DNA of 64,000 bases from contig NZ_BDBP01000031.1 in the NCBI RefSeq assembly GCF_001613045.1, positions 34,102-98,101 on the forward strand. Reading direction: 5' to 3'. Numbering within the stretch: position 1 is the first letter of the stretch; every line of letters starts with the position of its first letter. The notes beneath the pieces are model-generated. The model had not been told where the DNA came from. It saw only the letters and a list, made by a program, of their open reading frames with translations, and ran no database searches. Positions 16,837-30,003 of the stretch are shown here, one piece after another. Both the position numbers and the translations under genes were made by a program. The stretch comes from Nocardia lijiangensis NBRC 108240. Its GTDB lineage: Bacteria > Actinomycetota > Actinomycetes > Mycobacteriales > Mycobacteriaceae.

Positions 16837-17300
16837 ATGGACAGCGCGACCATGGGGGATCTGGTGATGGCCGGATTCCAGAAGCTGGGCTTCATCCAAT
16901 ACGCCGGAATCGAGGGCGTCGAGTTCGACGCCGGGCGCAATGTCGTGTCCATCGCCCCGAACACCTCAACCACAACGGCGATCTGCACGCGGCCGTGCTC
17001 TTCGGCCTGGCCGAGACCGCCGCGATGGGCGCCGCCGTCTCGGGCATCGTCGACCTGATGGGCGAGACGTTCATCGTCGCCCGCAACGGCCGCATCGAAT
17101 ACCTGGCGCGAGCCAAGGGCACGGCGGGCCCCTTCCGCGCGACGTCGGAATTCGGCGCGGACACTGTCGAGCGCCTCCGCGCGGACATCGCGGGACGCGT
17201 CGCGGTGGAGCTCGAGGTGCCCGTGCAGATCGCGGACAGTTCGGGAAAGCCGGTTGCCGCGGCGGCATTCACCGCCGTGATCCGCCCGCGAAGGACGTAG
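16837..17300 (+). pseudogene. Frameshifted hot-dog thioesterase (DUF4442/PaaI-like)
   Basis: The first frame reads MDSATMGDLVMAGFQKLGF and on to VVSIAPN, then goes out of frame near 16960. The next frame continues as HLNHNGDLHAAVLFGLAETAAMG through GETFIVARNGRIEYLARAKG to VIRPRRT, a complete hot-dog C-terminal half. The two pieces join perfectly if one C is restored in the AACACCTC stretch (16959-16966). A good GGGAG ribosome-binding site and a promoter element are intact, so the break is recent or is a sequencing error. If intact, the product would hydrolyse an acyl-CoA. Confidence 0.8.
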
Positions 17301-17317
17301 GTCGAAGGCCCGGACAC

Positions 17318-17337
17318 CCGCTGCCTACAGCGGTTTT
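17318..17337 (+). terminator. Intrinsic terminator after the thioesterase locus
   Basis: CCGCTG and CAGCGG pair around CCTA and are followed by TTTT, a classical stem plus U run. It touches the stop codon of the convergent aldo/keto reductase gene. Confidence 0.6.
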
Positions 17338-18347
17338 CACCGTTCGCTGTCCAGTATCTCCATTTGCGCGGCCGCGTACCTCTCCCCGGCGACCTGGTCC
17401 GCGGGCACGGCCGCCTCGATGCTCGCCAAGTCGTCGGCGTCGAGCCGGATGTCGAGCGCACCGAGCGTTTCCGCCCAGCGCTGCGGGCGCCGCGCGCCGA
17501 TGATCGGCACGATGTCCGAGCCCCTGGTGAGCACCCAGGCGATCGCCAGCTGCGCTACCGAGACGCCCTTGGCGGCGGCGATCTTCGCCAGTGCGTCGAC
17601 CAAACGGAGATTGCGCGTGAGGTTCTCGCCCTGGAAGCGCGGGCTGTGTGCGCGGAAGTCGTCCGCGCCGAAGGTGCTGCGCGTGCGCACGGTATCGCTG
17701 AGCAGGCCGCGCGACAGCACACCGTATGCGGTGATGCCGATGCCGAGTTCCCTTGCGACGGGAAGAGTCTCGGCTTCGATGCCGCGCGAGACGAGCGAGT
17801 ACTCGATCTGCAGGTCGGCTATCGGGTGCACCGCGGCGGCGCGGCGCAGTGTTTCCGCGCCGACCTCGGACAGGCCGATGTACCGGACGTAGCCCGCCTC
17901 CACCAGCTCGGCGATGGCGCCGACTGTGTCCTCGATCGGGACCGCCGGATCGAGCCGCGCGGGCCGGTAGACATCGACATAGTCGACACCGAGGCGCTGT
18001 AGCGTGTAGCCGAGGAAGTTGCGCAGCGCGACCGGGCGGTTGTCGATGCCGCCCCAGCTTCCGTCCGGCCCGCGCAGCGCACCGAACTTCACGCTGAGCC
18101 GGATGTCCTCGCGGGGACGGCCCGCGATGGCCCTGCCGATCAGCATCTCGTTGTGGCCCGCGCCGTAGAAGTCGCCGGTGTCGATGAGGTCGGCGCCGGA
18201 ATCGAGGGCGGCGTGGACGGTGGCGATGGACTCGGCGTCGTCGGCCGCGCCGTACATGCCCGACATGCCCATGGCACCGAGCCCGAGGCGCCCGACCGTC
18301 GGTCCGGTGGCGCCGAGTGCGGTCTTCTCGATCATGGATTTCGTCAT
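17337..18347 (-). CDS. Aldo/keto reductase
   Basis: The 336-residue barrel has Asp in LIDTGDFYG, Tyr in FYGAGHNE and Lys in LSVKFG, but the usual catalytic His position reads VDVYRPARLDP, where many paralogues have H in YxxHR. The C-terminal NADPH site is PIIGARRPQRWAETLG. It may be a relative with altered catalysis. The start was set at MTKSMIEKTALG. It is divergent from an XRE-type regulator with MmyB-like ligand domain, a pairing frequently seen for oxidoreductases under substrate control. Confidence 0.86.
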   Translation of the reverse strand: MTKSMIEKTALGATGPTVGRLGLGAMGMSGMYGAADDAESIATVHAALDSGADLIDTGDFYGAGHNEMLIGRAIAGRPREDIRLSVKFGALRGPDGSWGGIDNRPVALRNFLGYTLQRLGVDYVDVYRPARLDPAVPIEDTVGAIAELVEAGYVRYIGLSEVGAETLRRAAAVHPIADLQIEYSLVSRGIEAETLPVARELGIGITAYGVLSRGLLSDTVRTRSTFGADDFRAHSPRFQGENLTRNLRLVDALAKIAAAKGVSVAQLAIAWVLTRGSDIVPIIGARRPQRWAETLGALDIRLDADDLASIEAAVPADQVAGERYAAAQMEILDSER

Positions 18348-18398
18348 GTACCCACTCTGACCTGCGGGCGCAGGTTCGCGGCAGAGATCGCTCATCGG

Positions 18399-18413
18399 GG
18401 GATCGGCGATCCC
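18399..18413. promoter_or_regulatory. Candidate operator in the AKR/XRE divergent promoter region
   Basis: GGGATC and GATCCC form a perfect inverted repeat around GGC, in the 101-base gap between the divergent aldo/keto reductase gene and the XRE regulator, 36 bases before the regulator's start. Confidence 0.4.
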
Positions 18414-18448
18414 TGGCCCGCGCGGGCGAAATCCGCGACAGTGGTGTG

Positions 18449-19312
18449 GTGGATCGTTCCGAACTGGCCGATTTCCTGCGCCGCCGCCGCGAACAGCTCA
18501 CGCCCGCGGAGGTCGGCCTGCCACCGGGCGTGCGCCGTCGCACGCCGGGTCTGCGCCGCGACGAGGTGGCGTTGCTGGCCGGGATGTCCACCGACTACTA
18601 CACCCGGCTGGAGCAGTCGCGGGGCCCGCGTCCGTCCACTCAGGTGCTGACCGCGCTGGCGCGGGCACTGCGATTCAGCAACGACGAGCGCGACCACCTC
18701 TTTCACCTGTGCGGACACCAGCCGCCCGGACCCCCGTTCGGCGACAAGCACGTCGGCCCCGGGCTGCTGCACATGCTCGCCAAGCTCGACGACATCCCAG
18801 CGGCGGTGGTCACCGACCTGGGCGAAGTGCTCGTCCAGAACCGGATGCACACGCTGCTCGTCGGCGATCGCGCGGACCGGAGCGGCCTGGACCGCTACTA
18901 CGCCTGGAGCTGGTTCACCGACCCGTCCGCACGCGACCTCTTCCCGGAGGAGGATTGGGATCGCCTGAGCCGTCAGCACGTCGCGGATCTGCGCGCCACC
19001 GCCGCCCGCAGGGCCGGGGACGCCGATGTCACCGAGTTCATCGGGGCGCTGCGCGCCGCAAGCGCCGAATTCGAGCGACTGTGGACCGAACACGAAGTGG
19101 CGGTGCGGCTCTCGGACACCAAGCGCATCGCGCATCCGGTGGTCGGGCTGATCGACACCGTGTGCGAAACGCTGCTCACCCCGAACGCGGCCCAGCGGTT
19201 GCTGGTCTACCTGCCGCGGCCGGGGACCGAGGCCGCCGAGAAGATGGAGCTGTTGCGGGTCGTCGGGACGCAGGATCTCAGCCCCGCGCCCTCGACCGAG
19301 CGTGGAGTGTGA
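18449..19312 (+). CDS. XRE family regulator with MmyB-like ligand-binding domain
   Basis: The 287-residue protein starts with an XRE HTH (DFLRRRREQLTPAEVGLPPGVRRRTPGLRRDEVALLAGMSTDYYTRLEQSRG) followed by the MmyB-type PAS-like domain (AVVTDLGEVLVQNRM through LLVYLPRPGTEA). Members bind fatty acid-like ligands and control neighbouring oxidoreductases or short operons. GTG 18449 was preferred because GACAGT lies exactly six bases upstream, a leaderless arrangement; GTG 18446 is an alternative. It converges with the next gene, whose stop is one base away. Confidence 0.88.
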   Translation: MDRSELADFLRRRREQLTPAEVGLPPGVRRRTPGLRRDEVALLAGMSTDYYTRLEQSRGPRPSTQVLTALARALRFSNDERDHLFHLCGHQPPGPPFGDKHVGPGLLHMLAKLDDIPAAVVTDLGEVLVQNRMHTLLVGDRADRSGLDRYYAWSWFTDPSARDLFPEEDWDRLSRQHVADLRATAARRAGDADVTEFIGALRAASAEFERLWTEHEVAVRLSDTKRIAHPVVGLIDTVCETLLTPNAAQRLLVYLPRPGTEAAEKMELLRVVGTQDLSPAPSTERGV

Positions 19313-19313
19313 G

Positions 19314-19961
19314 TCAGGGCTGGCCGGTGAGGTAGGCCTGGGCCGCGTCGATGGCGGGCTGACCGCCGGCCTGGTAGAGCCCGGCGAACGCGCCGATGAC
19401 GCCGCCGACGACGGTGGTGATCGGGACCGTGATGAAGTCGAGGACGAACAGCCCCAGCGGGAATCCGACCAGGAAGCCGATGCCCGCGCCGATGGCCGCG
19501 CCCGCGAGGATCTGCGGCATGGCCTTCTCGGCCTCGGCGAAGAAGCGTTCCTGCGAACTGATCTCGCGCACCGGGGTTTCCGACATCGCGGTGGGGGCGA
19601 GGGTCAGGCGCGCGCCCTCCTCGTCCACGGTCGGGGTGAGATCGATGCGGTGGCCCTCGATGTGCAGGGTCATCGGCAGGGCGGCGACGATGTTGCCGGT
19701 GCGGTCGGCGATGGTGACGATGCGATCGTCGTTGACCAAGCCGAAGCGGCCCTCCTCCAGCGTGGTCACCGTGGATCGGCGGTCCTCGGCGACGGCGACC
19801 CGGTAGTCGATCTCATGGAAGGCGCCGGTCAGATTCAGCGCCGCGGCGGCAGGCGCGGTCTGCGCGGGCGGCTCCGCGGGTTCGGCGTGCACGACGCCCG
19901 CGGTGAGTCCGGTGGCCGCCAGTGCCAGCAACGCCGTCGCGGTAATTCTGCTGATCCTCAT
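19314..19961 (-). CDS. Secreted or membrane-associated protein of unknown function
   Basis: The 215-residue product has a Sec signal peptide (MRISRITATALLALAATGLTAGVVHA, cleavage likely after AHA), a polar domain rich in beta strands (residues about 40-140), and a glycine-rich hydrophobic C-terminal region ILAGAAIGAGIGFLVGF followed by FITVPITTVVGGVIGAFAGL that could form one or two membrane helices. I do not recognise an assigned function. It converges on the XRE regulator and lies 122 bases from the MarR stop. Confidence 0.7.
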   Translation of the reverse strand: MRISRITATALLALAATGLTAGVVHAEPAEPPAQTAPAAAALNLTGAFHEIDYRVAVAEDRRSTVTTLEEGRFGLVNDDRIVTIADRTGNIVAALPMTLHIEGHRIDLTPTVDEEGARLTLAPTAMSETPVREISSQERFFAEAEKAMPQILAGAAIGAGIGFLVGFPLGLFVLDFITVPITTVVGGVIGAFAGLYQAGGQPAIDAAQAYLTGQP

Positions 19962-20083
19962 CCTGTGCTTTCTGTCGCGCCCGTCCGGTTCGCCATGTCC
20001 GGTTTATCCGCCGACAACTTACCGGCCGCGGCGCGGATTCAGAAGAGCGTCAAGGCAATTGGGTGTGATCTAACAGCGACGGT

Positions 20084-20548
20084 TCAGTCGCGTAGCTCGG
20101 CGCCAAGGCGCTGGAGGTAGCCGGCGAAGCGGCGGCGGTCGTCGGCGGACCAGTCGGCGGTGAGCTCGGCGAAGACGGCGCGCTGCCAGTCGCGAGCGTC
20201 GGCGAGCAGGCGTTCGCCACTGACGGTGAGACGCAGCGCGGTGCGGCGGCGGTCGACCGCGGACTCGGAACGGGCGACGAAGCCCGCCGCGGTGGCGTCG
20301 CGCACCATGCGACTCGCGCCCGACTGGTCGAGGCCGAGTTGGTGGGCCACGGCGCTGACCGTCGGCTCGCCGCCCGCCTCGGTCGCCGTGGCCACCGCCT
20401 CGACGACCTGGAGGTGCTGCACGTTCCGCAACTCCTCGGGCAGGCGCGCGGAACTGCGGTTGATCCACCGCCGGGACCAGAAGCGAACCACCTGGAACAG
20501 CGCGGGTCCGCCGTCGACGGCGGGGTCCGGGGTGGCGGTCCTGTTCAT
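20084..20548 (-). CDS. MarR family transcriptional regulator
   Basis: The 154-residue winged-helix regulator starts MNRTATPDPAVDGG. Its DNA-binding part includes VSAVAHQLGLDQSGASRMVRDATAAGFVARSESAVDRRRTALRLT, and N- and C-terminal helices supply dimerisation. A much longer in-frame ORF extends upstream but runs through tandem repeats, so the ATG at 20548 is the real start. Two palindromes sit just upstream and are candidate binding sites. No neighbouring gene is obviously controlled by it. Confidence 0.86.
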   Translation of the reverse strand: MNRTATPDPAVDGGPALFQVVRFWSRRWINRSSARLPEELRNVQHLQVVEAVATATEAGGEPTVSAVAHQLGLDQSGASRMVRDATAAGFVARSESAVDRRRTALRLTVSGERLLADARDWQRAVFAELTADWSADDRRRFAGYLQRLGAELRD

Positions 20549-20934
20549 GAGGTTCAGGGTAGTCGCCCGAGGGGATATGCATGCGAACCGCATGCAATGG
20601 GGGTGGCGTGTATACACGCCCGCCGCTTCCGAACTCTCGAGCGCATCAGCGCACGGTACGTGTGCCGGGCCGTCATCCAGCGGGCGCAAAGGGCGAACGA
20701 AACGCCCCGACCTCTCCCGAAGCTCGATCGCCTCAGCGCACGATACGGCCAGCCGGGCCATCATCCAGCGGGCGCAAAGGGCGAACGAAACGCCCCGACC
20801 TCTCCCGAAGCACGATCGCCTCAGCGCACGATACGGCCAGCCGGGCCATTGCCCGGCGGCGCGGAGGCGGACGAAATGCTCTGGCCGTTCCCGAACACTC
20901 GAGCGCCTCACCGCACGGCACGACGAGCCGGCCA
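20549..20934. other. Gene-free region with palindromes and a tandem repeat
   Basis: Between the MarR start and the next stop there is no credible gene. The left third holds two palindromes (20578-20596 and 20605-20620), and the rest is occupied by the 87-bp tandem repeat listed separately, which continues into the neighbouring coding region. Confidence 0.7.
20578..20620 (-). promoter_or_regulatory. Two palindromes upstream of MarR, candidate operators
   Basis: TGCATGCG/CGCATGCA around AAC (20578-20596) and the perfect 16-bp GGCGTGTATACACGCC (20605-20620) are spaced about 25 bp centre to centre, 30-70 bases before the MarR start. MarR dimers bind such sites, so autoregulation is likely. Confidence 0.5.
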
Positions 20935-20957
20935 TCACCCGCCGGCACGAAGACGGA
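20636..20957. repeat. Tandem repeat, 87-88 bp units, about 3.7 copies
   Basis: Units start at 20636, 20723, 20811 and 20898 (the last partial). Units 1 and 2 share an almost identical second half, including GCGGGCGCAAAGGGCGAACG; units 3 and 4 are more diverged. Copy 4 overlaps the 3' end of the adjacent membrane-protein gene (stop at 20935). No unique spacers are present, so it is not a CRISPR array. Confidence 0.82.
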
Positions 20958-21681
20958 CCTCGTTCACCAAGTGGAGCAGGGTGTCCAGTGTCGCGGGCGG
21001 GCCGGACAACCTGGCGAAGGCGAGGGTGTCGACGGGGCCGTCGAATTCGGCGGCGAAGGCATAGGTCATCGCGACGCGCACTCTTGGCTCGCCGTCGATG
21101 TCGACCCGGGATTCGGCGAACGAGGTCTCCGGATCGGTTGCGCGCCAGCGTGATTCCGCTCCGATGAGTTCCGCGCGGAAACCGGCCTGCTCGATATCGC
21201 CACAGGGCGCGAGACAGGAGTGCACGCCGATCCAGCCGCCTGCCTTGCTCCCACCCCGCGCGTCGGCGCACGTCCACACCACATCGGCCCGCAGGCGCTT
21301 GCTGCCACCGACGCACCCCCAGGTCTCGGGAACATCGAAATCGAACGGCATGCCGCGCAGACCACGCATCGGCACGAGCCGCGCACGCGGTCCGTAGGTC
21401 GGACCGACCACCGGGCCAGGCGCACCGTCGCGCACCAACCGCACCGCGGGCCGCCGCGGCACCTCCCTCGGCAACGCGGCGGGCATCCCCTGCGGCGGCG
21501 GCCCGATCACCGATGTCACAGGCCCCGCACCCGGCCTCTCCTCCTGCCGCTCCGCCTCCCACAACGCGGCCGCCCCCACGCAGAAAACCACGGACACAAC
21601 CAAACTCACCAGCGCCCCCGCCGCTCTCCCGCGCACGACCCCCCGCCGCCCCACTCTCCACCCCAACGCATTGCCGCCCAC
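20935..21681 (-). CDS. Membrane-anchored extracytoplasmic protein of unknown function
   Basis: The 248-residue protein has an N-terminal basic segment (GWRVGRRGVVRGR), one transmembrane helix (AGALVSLVVSVVFCVGAAAL), a Pro-rich linker, and a C-terminal domain with four cysteines (WGCVGG, VVWTCAD, HSCLAPCG) consistent with disulfides outside the cell. GTG 21681 is preceded by AAGGGGG. I do not recognise a family. Its last residues are encoded in the diverged fourth unit of the tandem repeat. Confidence 0.68.
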   Translation of the reverse strand: MGGNALGWRVGRRGVVRGRAAGALVSLVVSVVFCVGAAALWEAERQEERPGAGPVTSVIGPPPQGMPAALPREVPRRPAVRLVRDGAPGPVVGPTYGPRARLVPMRGLRGMPFDFDVPETWGCVGGSKRLRADVVWTCADARGGSKAGGWIGVHSCLAPCGDIEQAGFRAELIGAESRWRATDPETSFAESRVDIDGEPRVRVAMTYAFAAEFDGPVDTLAFARLSGPPATLDTLLHLVNEVRLRAGG

Positions 21682-21992
21682 GAACGCGCCCCCTTACGCA
21701 CACTCAGCCGTCCGGGCCGCCCCGACACCGAACCAGCGCCAAGGCGTGCCACATCCTAACTGCGCCAACTCCTTTCGGTCGCAACATTCAAAATCCCAAC
21801 GCGCTTCACGTCCTCGCAGAGCTTCCGCACGCCTCGCAGAGGTCACACCCACTGCGAAGCGTATGGACGGCCTGCGAGGTCTACCGGGTCCGTCGACATG
21901 CCCCGATTTGCCGCGGGTTCCAGGCGCACCGGAATGCGAACGGCCCCCGCTCCGGGAGGAGCGGGGGCCGAATGCCTATCGGTGACTGCCGA
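21682..21992 (-). other. Intergenic region downstream of rpoC
   Basis: This 311-base gap holds the rpoC terminator hairpin near its right end and the ribosome-binding site and presumably the promoter of the membrane protein on its left. I see no gene in it. Confidence 0.6.
21941..21970 (-). terminator. Intrinsic terminator of the rpoBC operon
   Basis: A perfect 13-bp GC stem (CGGCCCCCGCTCC with its complement) closes a four-base loop 23 bases after the rpoC stop. No U run follows, as is common for actinobacterial terminators. Confidence 0.8.
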
Positions 21993-24900
21993 TTACCGGT
22001 AGTCGCTGAAACCGTAGTCGTCCAGCGGGACTGCGGCGCCGGTGGTGGCGCCGAAGCTGTCCGGGCTGTAGTAGGTGTCGTCGTAGGACGGCACCGCGTA
22101 CGCCGCGGCACGAGCCTCTTCGGTCGGCTGCACCTGGATGTTGCGGTAGCGGTTGATACCGGTACCGGCCGGGATCAGCTTGCCGATGATCACGTTTTCC
22201 TTGAGGCCGATGAGCTTGTCGGAGCGGCAGTTGATCGCCGCGTCCGTCAGGACTCGAGTGGTCTCCTGGAAGGACGCCGCCGACAGCCACGAGTCGGTGG
22301 CCAGCGACGCCTTGGTGATACCCATCAGCACCGGGCGGCCGGAGGCGGGCTCGCCGCCTTCGGAAACCACGCGACGGTTGGAGGACTCGAACTCGGAACG
22401 CTCGGTGAGCGAGCCGGGCAGGAACTCCGTGGCACCCGAATCGATGATCGTCACGCGACGCAGCATCTGGCGCACGATGACCTCGATGTGCTTGTCGTGG
22501 ATCGACACACCCTGCGAGCGGTAGACCTCCTGGACCTCGTGGACCAGGTGGATCTGCACCTGACGGGGGCCCATCACGCGCAGCACCTCGTGCGGATCCG
22601 CCGCGCCTTCCAGCAGCTGCTGGCCGACCTCGACGTGGTCACCGTCCGAGAGCAGACGCTCGGTGCCGTCGTCGTGCTTGAACACGCGCAGACGCTGACG
22701 CTTCGAGAGCTTGTCGTAGACAACCTCTTCACCACCGTCGTCCGGGATGATGGTGATCTTGTAGAAGCGATCGTCGTCCTCGAGCCGCACGCGACCCGAG
22801 ACCTCGGCGATCGGCGCCTTGCCCTTCGGCACACGAGCCTCGAAGAGCTCCTGAACACGCGGCAGACCACCGGTGATGTCGTCACCCGCGACACCACCCT
22901 GGTGGAAGGTACGCATGGTCAGCTGGGTACCGGGCTCACCGATGGACTGCGCGGCGACGATACCGACGGCCTCGCCGATGTCGACCAGCTTGCCGGTCGC
23001 CATGGAGCGGCCGTAGCAGGTCGCACACACGCCGGTGCCGGTGGTGCAGGTCAGCACGGAGCGGACCTTCACCTCGGTGATGCCCGCGTCGAGCAGCGCC
23101 TCGATGGCCGGGTCGCCGAGGTCGGCGCCCTTGCCCACCACCACGTTGCCGGACGCGTCGTGCGCGTCGGCGGCGAGCGTACGAGCGTACGCGGAGGTCT
23201 CCACGTGCGCGTCGCGGATGATGGTGCCGTCGAGCTGCTTCTCGGCGATCGGCACGACGATGCCGCGCTCGGTGCCACAGTCGTGCTCGCGCACGATGAC
23301 GTCCTGCGAGACGTCCACCAGACGACGGGTCAGGTAGCCCGAGTCGGCGGTACGAAGCGCGGTGTCGGCCAGACCCTTACGAGCACCGTGGGTGTTGATG
23401 AAGTACTCCAGAACCGTCAGGCCCTCACGGAAGGAGGACTTGATCGGCCGCGGGATGAACTCACCCTTCGGGTTCGTCACCAGGCCCTTCATACCGGCGA
23501 GGGTACGGGTCTGGGTGAAGTTACCCGTGGCGCCCGAGTCGACGATCGTGATGATCGGGTTGTCGGCCGGGTAGTGCGCGCGCAGCGCCTTACCCACCTC
23601 TTCGGTCGCCTCCTGCCAGATCTTGACCAGGGCGTTGTTGCGCTCCTGGTGATCGAGCGCACCACGCTGGTACTTCTTCTCGATCTGATCCGACTGCGCC
23701 TCGTAGCGCTCCATGATCTCGGCCTTCTCCGGCGGAACGAGAACGTCCGACATGGAGACGGTGACACCCGAACGCGTGGCCCAGTAGAAGCCCGAGTCCT
23801 TGAGCTTGTCGACGGTCTGCGCGACCACGATCATCGGGTAGCGCTCGGCGAGATCGTTGATGATCGTCGCCTGCCGCTTCTTCGGCATCTGCTCGTTGAT
23901 GTACGGGTAGTCCGCGGGCAGCAGCTCGTTGAACAGCACCCGGCCCAGCGTGGTCTCGGTGGTCCACGCGTCGCCGCGCTGCCAGCCCTCCGGGAACAGC
24001 TCCGCCTCGACCTCGCGCGGCGGACGCTGGGTGGTGAGCCGCACCTTGATCTGCGAGCGCACGGTCAGTTCGCCGCGGTCCACGGCCATCTGCGCCTCGG
24101 CGGGCGAGGAGTACACGCCGAACTCCGGCTCGTCCTTCGACGCGGGCCGGTACTCGCCCTTGGCGCCGTCGACCTGACGGGTCAGGTAGTACAGGCCGGT
24201 CACCATGTCAAGACGCGGCATGGCGAGCGGACGACCCGACGCGGGCGACAGGATGTTGTTCGAGGACAGCATCAGGATGCGTGCCTCGGCCTGCGCCTCC
24301 GCCGACAGCGGCAGGTGCACGGCCATCTGGTCACCGTCGAAGTCGGCGTTGAACGCCTCACAGACCAGCGGGTGCAGCTGGATGGCCTTGCCTTCCACCA
24401 GCTGCGGCTCGAAGGCCTGGATGCCGAGGCGGTGCAGGGTGGGCGCACGGTTGAGCAGCACGGGGTGTTCGGCGATGACCTCTTCGAGGACGTCCCACAC
24501 CTGCGGCCGCTGCCGCTCCACCATCCGCTTGGCGGACTTGATGTTCTGCGCGTGGTTCAGGTCGACCAGGCGCTTCATCACGAACGGCTTGAACAGCTCC
24601 AGCGCCATCAGCTTCGGCAGACCGCACTGGTGCAGCTTCAGCTGCGGGCCGACGACGATGACCGAACGGCCCGAGTAGTCGACGCGCTTACCGAGCAGGT
24701 TCTGACGGAAGCGGCCCTGCTTGCCCTTGAGCAGATCGGACAGCGACTTGAGCGGACGGTTGCCCGGTCCGGTGACCGGACGGCCGCGGCGGCCGTTGTC
24801 GAACAGCGCGTCGACGGACTCCTGCAGCATCCGCTTCTCGTTGTTGACGATGATCTCGGGCGCGCCGAGGTCGATCAGTCGCTTGAGGCGGTTGTTGCGG

Positions 24901-25946
24901 TTGATCACGCGACGGTACAGGTCGTTCAGGTCGGAGGTGGCGAAGCGGCCACCGTCGAGCTGAACCATCGGGCGCAGCTCCGGCGGGATCACCGGAACGG
25001 CGTCGAGCACCATACCCATCGGCGAGTTGCCGTTGGTCTGGAAGGCCGCGACGACCTTGAGCCGCTTGAGCGCGCGCAGCTTCTTCTGGCCCTTACCGCT
25101 GCGAATGGTCTCGCGCAGGTTCTCGGCCTCGGCCTCGATGTCGAAGTTCTCCATCAGCTTCTGGATGGACTCCGCACCCATGGCGCCGGTGAAGTACTCG
25201 CCGTAGCGGTCGGTCAGCTCGCGGTAGAGCACCTCGTCCACGATGAGCTGCTTGGTGGCCAGCTTGGTGAAGGTGGTCCAGATCTCCTCGAGCCGGTCCA
25301 GCTCGCGCTGGGCACGGTCACGGAGCTGGCGCATCTCGCGCTCGCCGCCGTCCTTGACCTTGCGGCGCACGTCGGACTTGGCGCCCTCCGCCTCCAGCTC
25401 GGCCAGGTCGGCTTCCAGCTTCTGCGCGCGGGCCTCGAGGTCGGCGTCGCGCTGATCGGCGACGGCCTTCTTCTCGACCTCCATCTCGGCTTCGAGCGTG
25501 GAGAGCTCGTTGTGACGCAGCTCCTCGTCGACGCCGACGATGACGTACGCGGCGAAGTAGATGATCTTTTCCAGATCCTTCGGCGCGAGGTCGAGCAGGT
25601 AGCCGAGGCGCGACGGCACGCCCTTGAAGTACCAGATGTGGGTGACAGGCGCGGCCAGCTCGATGTGGCCCATCCGCTCACGGCGCACCTTGGCGCGGGT
25701 GACCTCGACGCCACAGCGCTCACAGATGATGCCCTTGAAGCGGACACGCTTGTACTTACCGCAGTAGCACTCCCAGTCCCGGGTGGGACCGAAGATCTTC
25801 TCGCAGAAGAGGCCGTCCTTCTCCGGCTTCAGCGTGCGGTAGTTGATGGTCTCCGGCTTCTTCACCTCACCGTAGGACCACTGGCGGATGTCTTCGGCGG
25901 TGGCAAGGCCGATCCGGAGTTCATCGAAGAAGTTGACGTCTAGCAC
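21993..25946 (-). CDS. rpoC: DNA-directed RNA polymerase subunit beta'
   Basis: The 1317-residue protein is the complete beta' subunit. The N-terminal zinc site is in [23 protein letters not shown], and the catalytic Mg2+ loop NADFDGDQM lies near residue 535. The zipper, lid and rudder region follows in order, and a second Cys cluster ([16 protein letters not shown]) is in the C-terminal half. The C-terminus is GYGFSDYR-like, ending DDYGFSDYR. The gene follows rpoB after 109 bases and ends at a strong terminator, so rpoB-rpoC is a two-gene unit. Confidence 0.99.
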   Translation of the reverse strand: MLDVNFFDELRIGLATAEDIRQWSYGEVKKPETINYRTLKPEKDGLFCEKIFGPTRDWECYCGKYKRVRFKGIICERCGVEVTRAKVRRERMGHIELAAPVTHIWYFKGVPSRLGYLLDLAPKDLEKIIYFAAYVIVGVDEELRHNELSTLEAEMEVEKKAVADQRDADLEARAQKLEADLAELEAEGAKSDVRRKVKDGGEREMRQLRDRAQRELDRLEEIWTTFTKLATKQLIVDEVLYRELTDRYGEYFTGAMGAESIQKLMENFDIEAEAENLRETIRSGKGQKKLRALKRLKVVAAFQTNGNSPMGMVLDAVPVIPPELRPMVQLDGGRFATSDLNDLYRRVINRNNRLKRLIDLGAPEIIVNNEKRMLQESVDALFDNGRRGRPVTGPGNRPLKSLSDLLKGKQGRFRQNLLGKRVDYSGRSVIVVGPQLKLHQCGLPKLMALELFKPFVMKRLVDLNHAQNIKSAKRMVERQRPQVWDVLEEVIAEHPVLLNRAPTLHRLGIQAFEPQLVEGKAIQLHPLVCEAFNADFDGDQMAVHLPLSAEAQAEARILMLSSNNILSPASGRPLAMPRLDMVTGLYYLTRQVDGAKGEYRPASKDEPEFGVYSSPAEAQMAVDRGELTVRSQIKVRLTTQRPPREVEAELFPEGWQRGDAWTTETTLGRVLFNELLPADYPYINEQMPKKRQATIINDLAERYPMIVVAQTVDKLKDSGFYWATRSGVTVSMSDVLVPPEKAEIMERYEAQSDQIEKKYQRGALDHQERNNALVKIWQEATEEVGKALRAHYPADNPIITIVDSGATGNFTQTRTLAGMKGLVTNPKGEFIPRPIKSSFREGLTVLEYFINTHGARKGLADTALRTADSGYLTRRLVDVSQDVIVREHDCGTERGIVVPIAEKQLDGTIIRDAHVETSAYARTLAADAHDASGNVVVGKGADLGDPAIEALLDAGITEVKVRSVLTCTTGTGVCATCYGRSMATGKLVDIGEAVGIVAAQSIGEPGTQLTMRTFHQGGVAGDDITGGLPRVQELFEARVPKGKAPIAEVSGRVRLEDDDRFYKITIIPDDGGEEVVYDKLSKRQRLRVFKHDDGTERLLSDGDHVEVGQQLLEGAADPHEVLRVMGPRQVQIHLVHEVQEVYRSQGVSIHDKHIEVIVRQMLRRVTIIDSGATEFLPGSLTERSEFESSNRRVVSEGGEPASGRPVLMGITKASLATDSWLSAASFQETTRVLTDAAINCRSDKLIGLKENVIIGKLIPAGTGINRYRNIQVQPTEEARAAAYAVPSYDDTYYSPDSFGATTGAAVPLDDYGFSDYR

Positions 25947-26055
25947 GTAACTTCCTTTCCCCTGTGCGGGTCGAATTCGAGCAAAAGTTCACTAGTTGGT
26001 TGTTCGCGATGGGCGCGGACGTCGTCGGTAACCGAGTTCGTCCGCGCCCGAACGC

Positions 26056-29547
<3,492 letters not shown>

Positions 29548-30003
29548 CTCACGCGCGTCGCGTGGTGGTCCGCGACCGTCGCTTGCTTCTGCTACGAATT
29601 CCGCTGGTCACAACCCGAACGAAACCCGAACAGGCAACAACGGAAGTAACACCGGAAGGGCGAAACTTACGTGTGCGAATCGAGGTATGGACAGGAGGCA
29701 GCCAGCGCAAAGTCCAAACCTACACTCCTAGACACGGAGGTGTCAAAGTACCACCCGTGTGATCCTCCACGCCGCTGGCGCGCCGTGGGGCGGCACGCCG
29801 GGCGGCATGGGCAAGCGGCCCGCTTGCCGACCCCGTTCGGGCGATGCCCGGCGCCCGGATCGCTGGCTGCGTCGAGGGCCACGGGGCGGCTGAAACCACT
29901 TGTGACAGCTGCCGCTGTTGTGAATAGCGTGACGGGTCCGGCGAAGCTCGTCAAGTGCCCGGCCCGACCCGCCCCCACCGGGATACGGCGGCGCGGACCA
30001 AGA
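29548..30003 (-). other. Intergenic region between the mce operon and rpoB
   Basis: The 456-base gap ends the mce operon on its right and carries the rpoB promoter and a leader of about 160 bases. A small hairpin (GGCAAGCG with CGCTTGCC around GCC, 29810-29828) may mark the end of the mce transcript. I see no gene in it. Confidence 0.7.
29717..29746 (-). promoter_or_regulatory. Sigma-A promoter of rpoB
   Basis: On the minus strand a consensus TTGACA (29746-29741) is followed after 18 bases by TAGGTT (29722-29717), matching the TAnnnT -10. Transcription would start near 29709 and give a leader of about 160 nt to rpoB. Confidence 0.78.

Noticed and set aside
20636..20957. Possible CRISPR array
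   Set aside because: Units are tandem without unique spacers, 87-88 bp long and progressively diverged; no cas gene is nearby. The same applies to 53111-53330.
20084..21703. A 539-residue frame joining MarR to an upstream extension
   Set aside because: The extension runs through the tandem repeats and across another gene; the MarR fold starts at 20548, with palindromes just upstream, so the long frame is read-through.
21513..25943. A 1476-codon open frame antisense to rpoC
   Set aside because: It is a codon-bias shadow of rpoC: high GC at third positions keeps the opposite frame open, the translation has no family motifs, and no ribosome-binding site or promoter fits.
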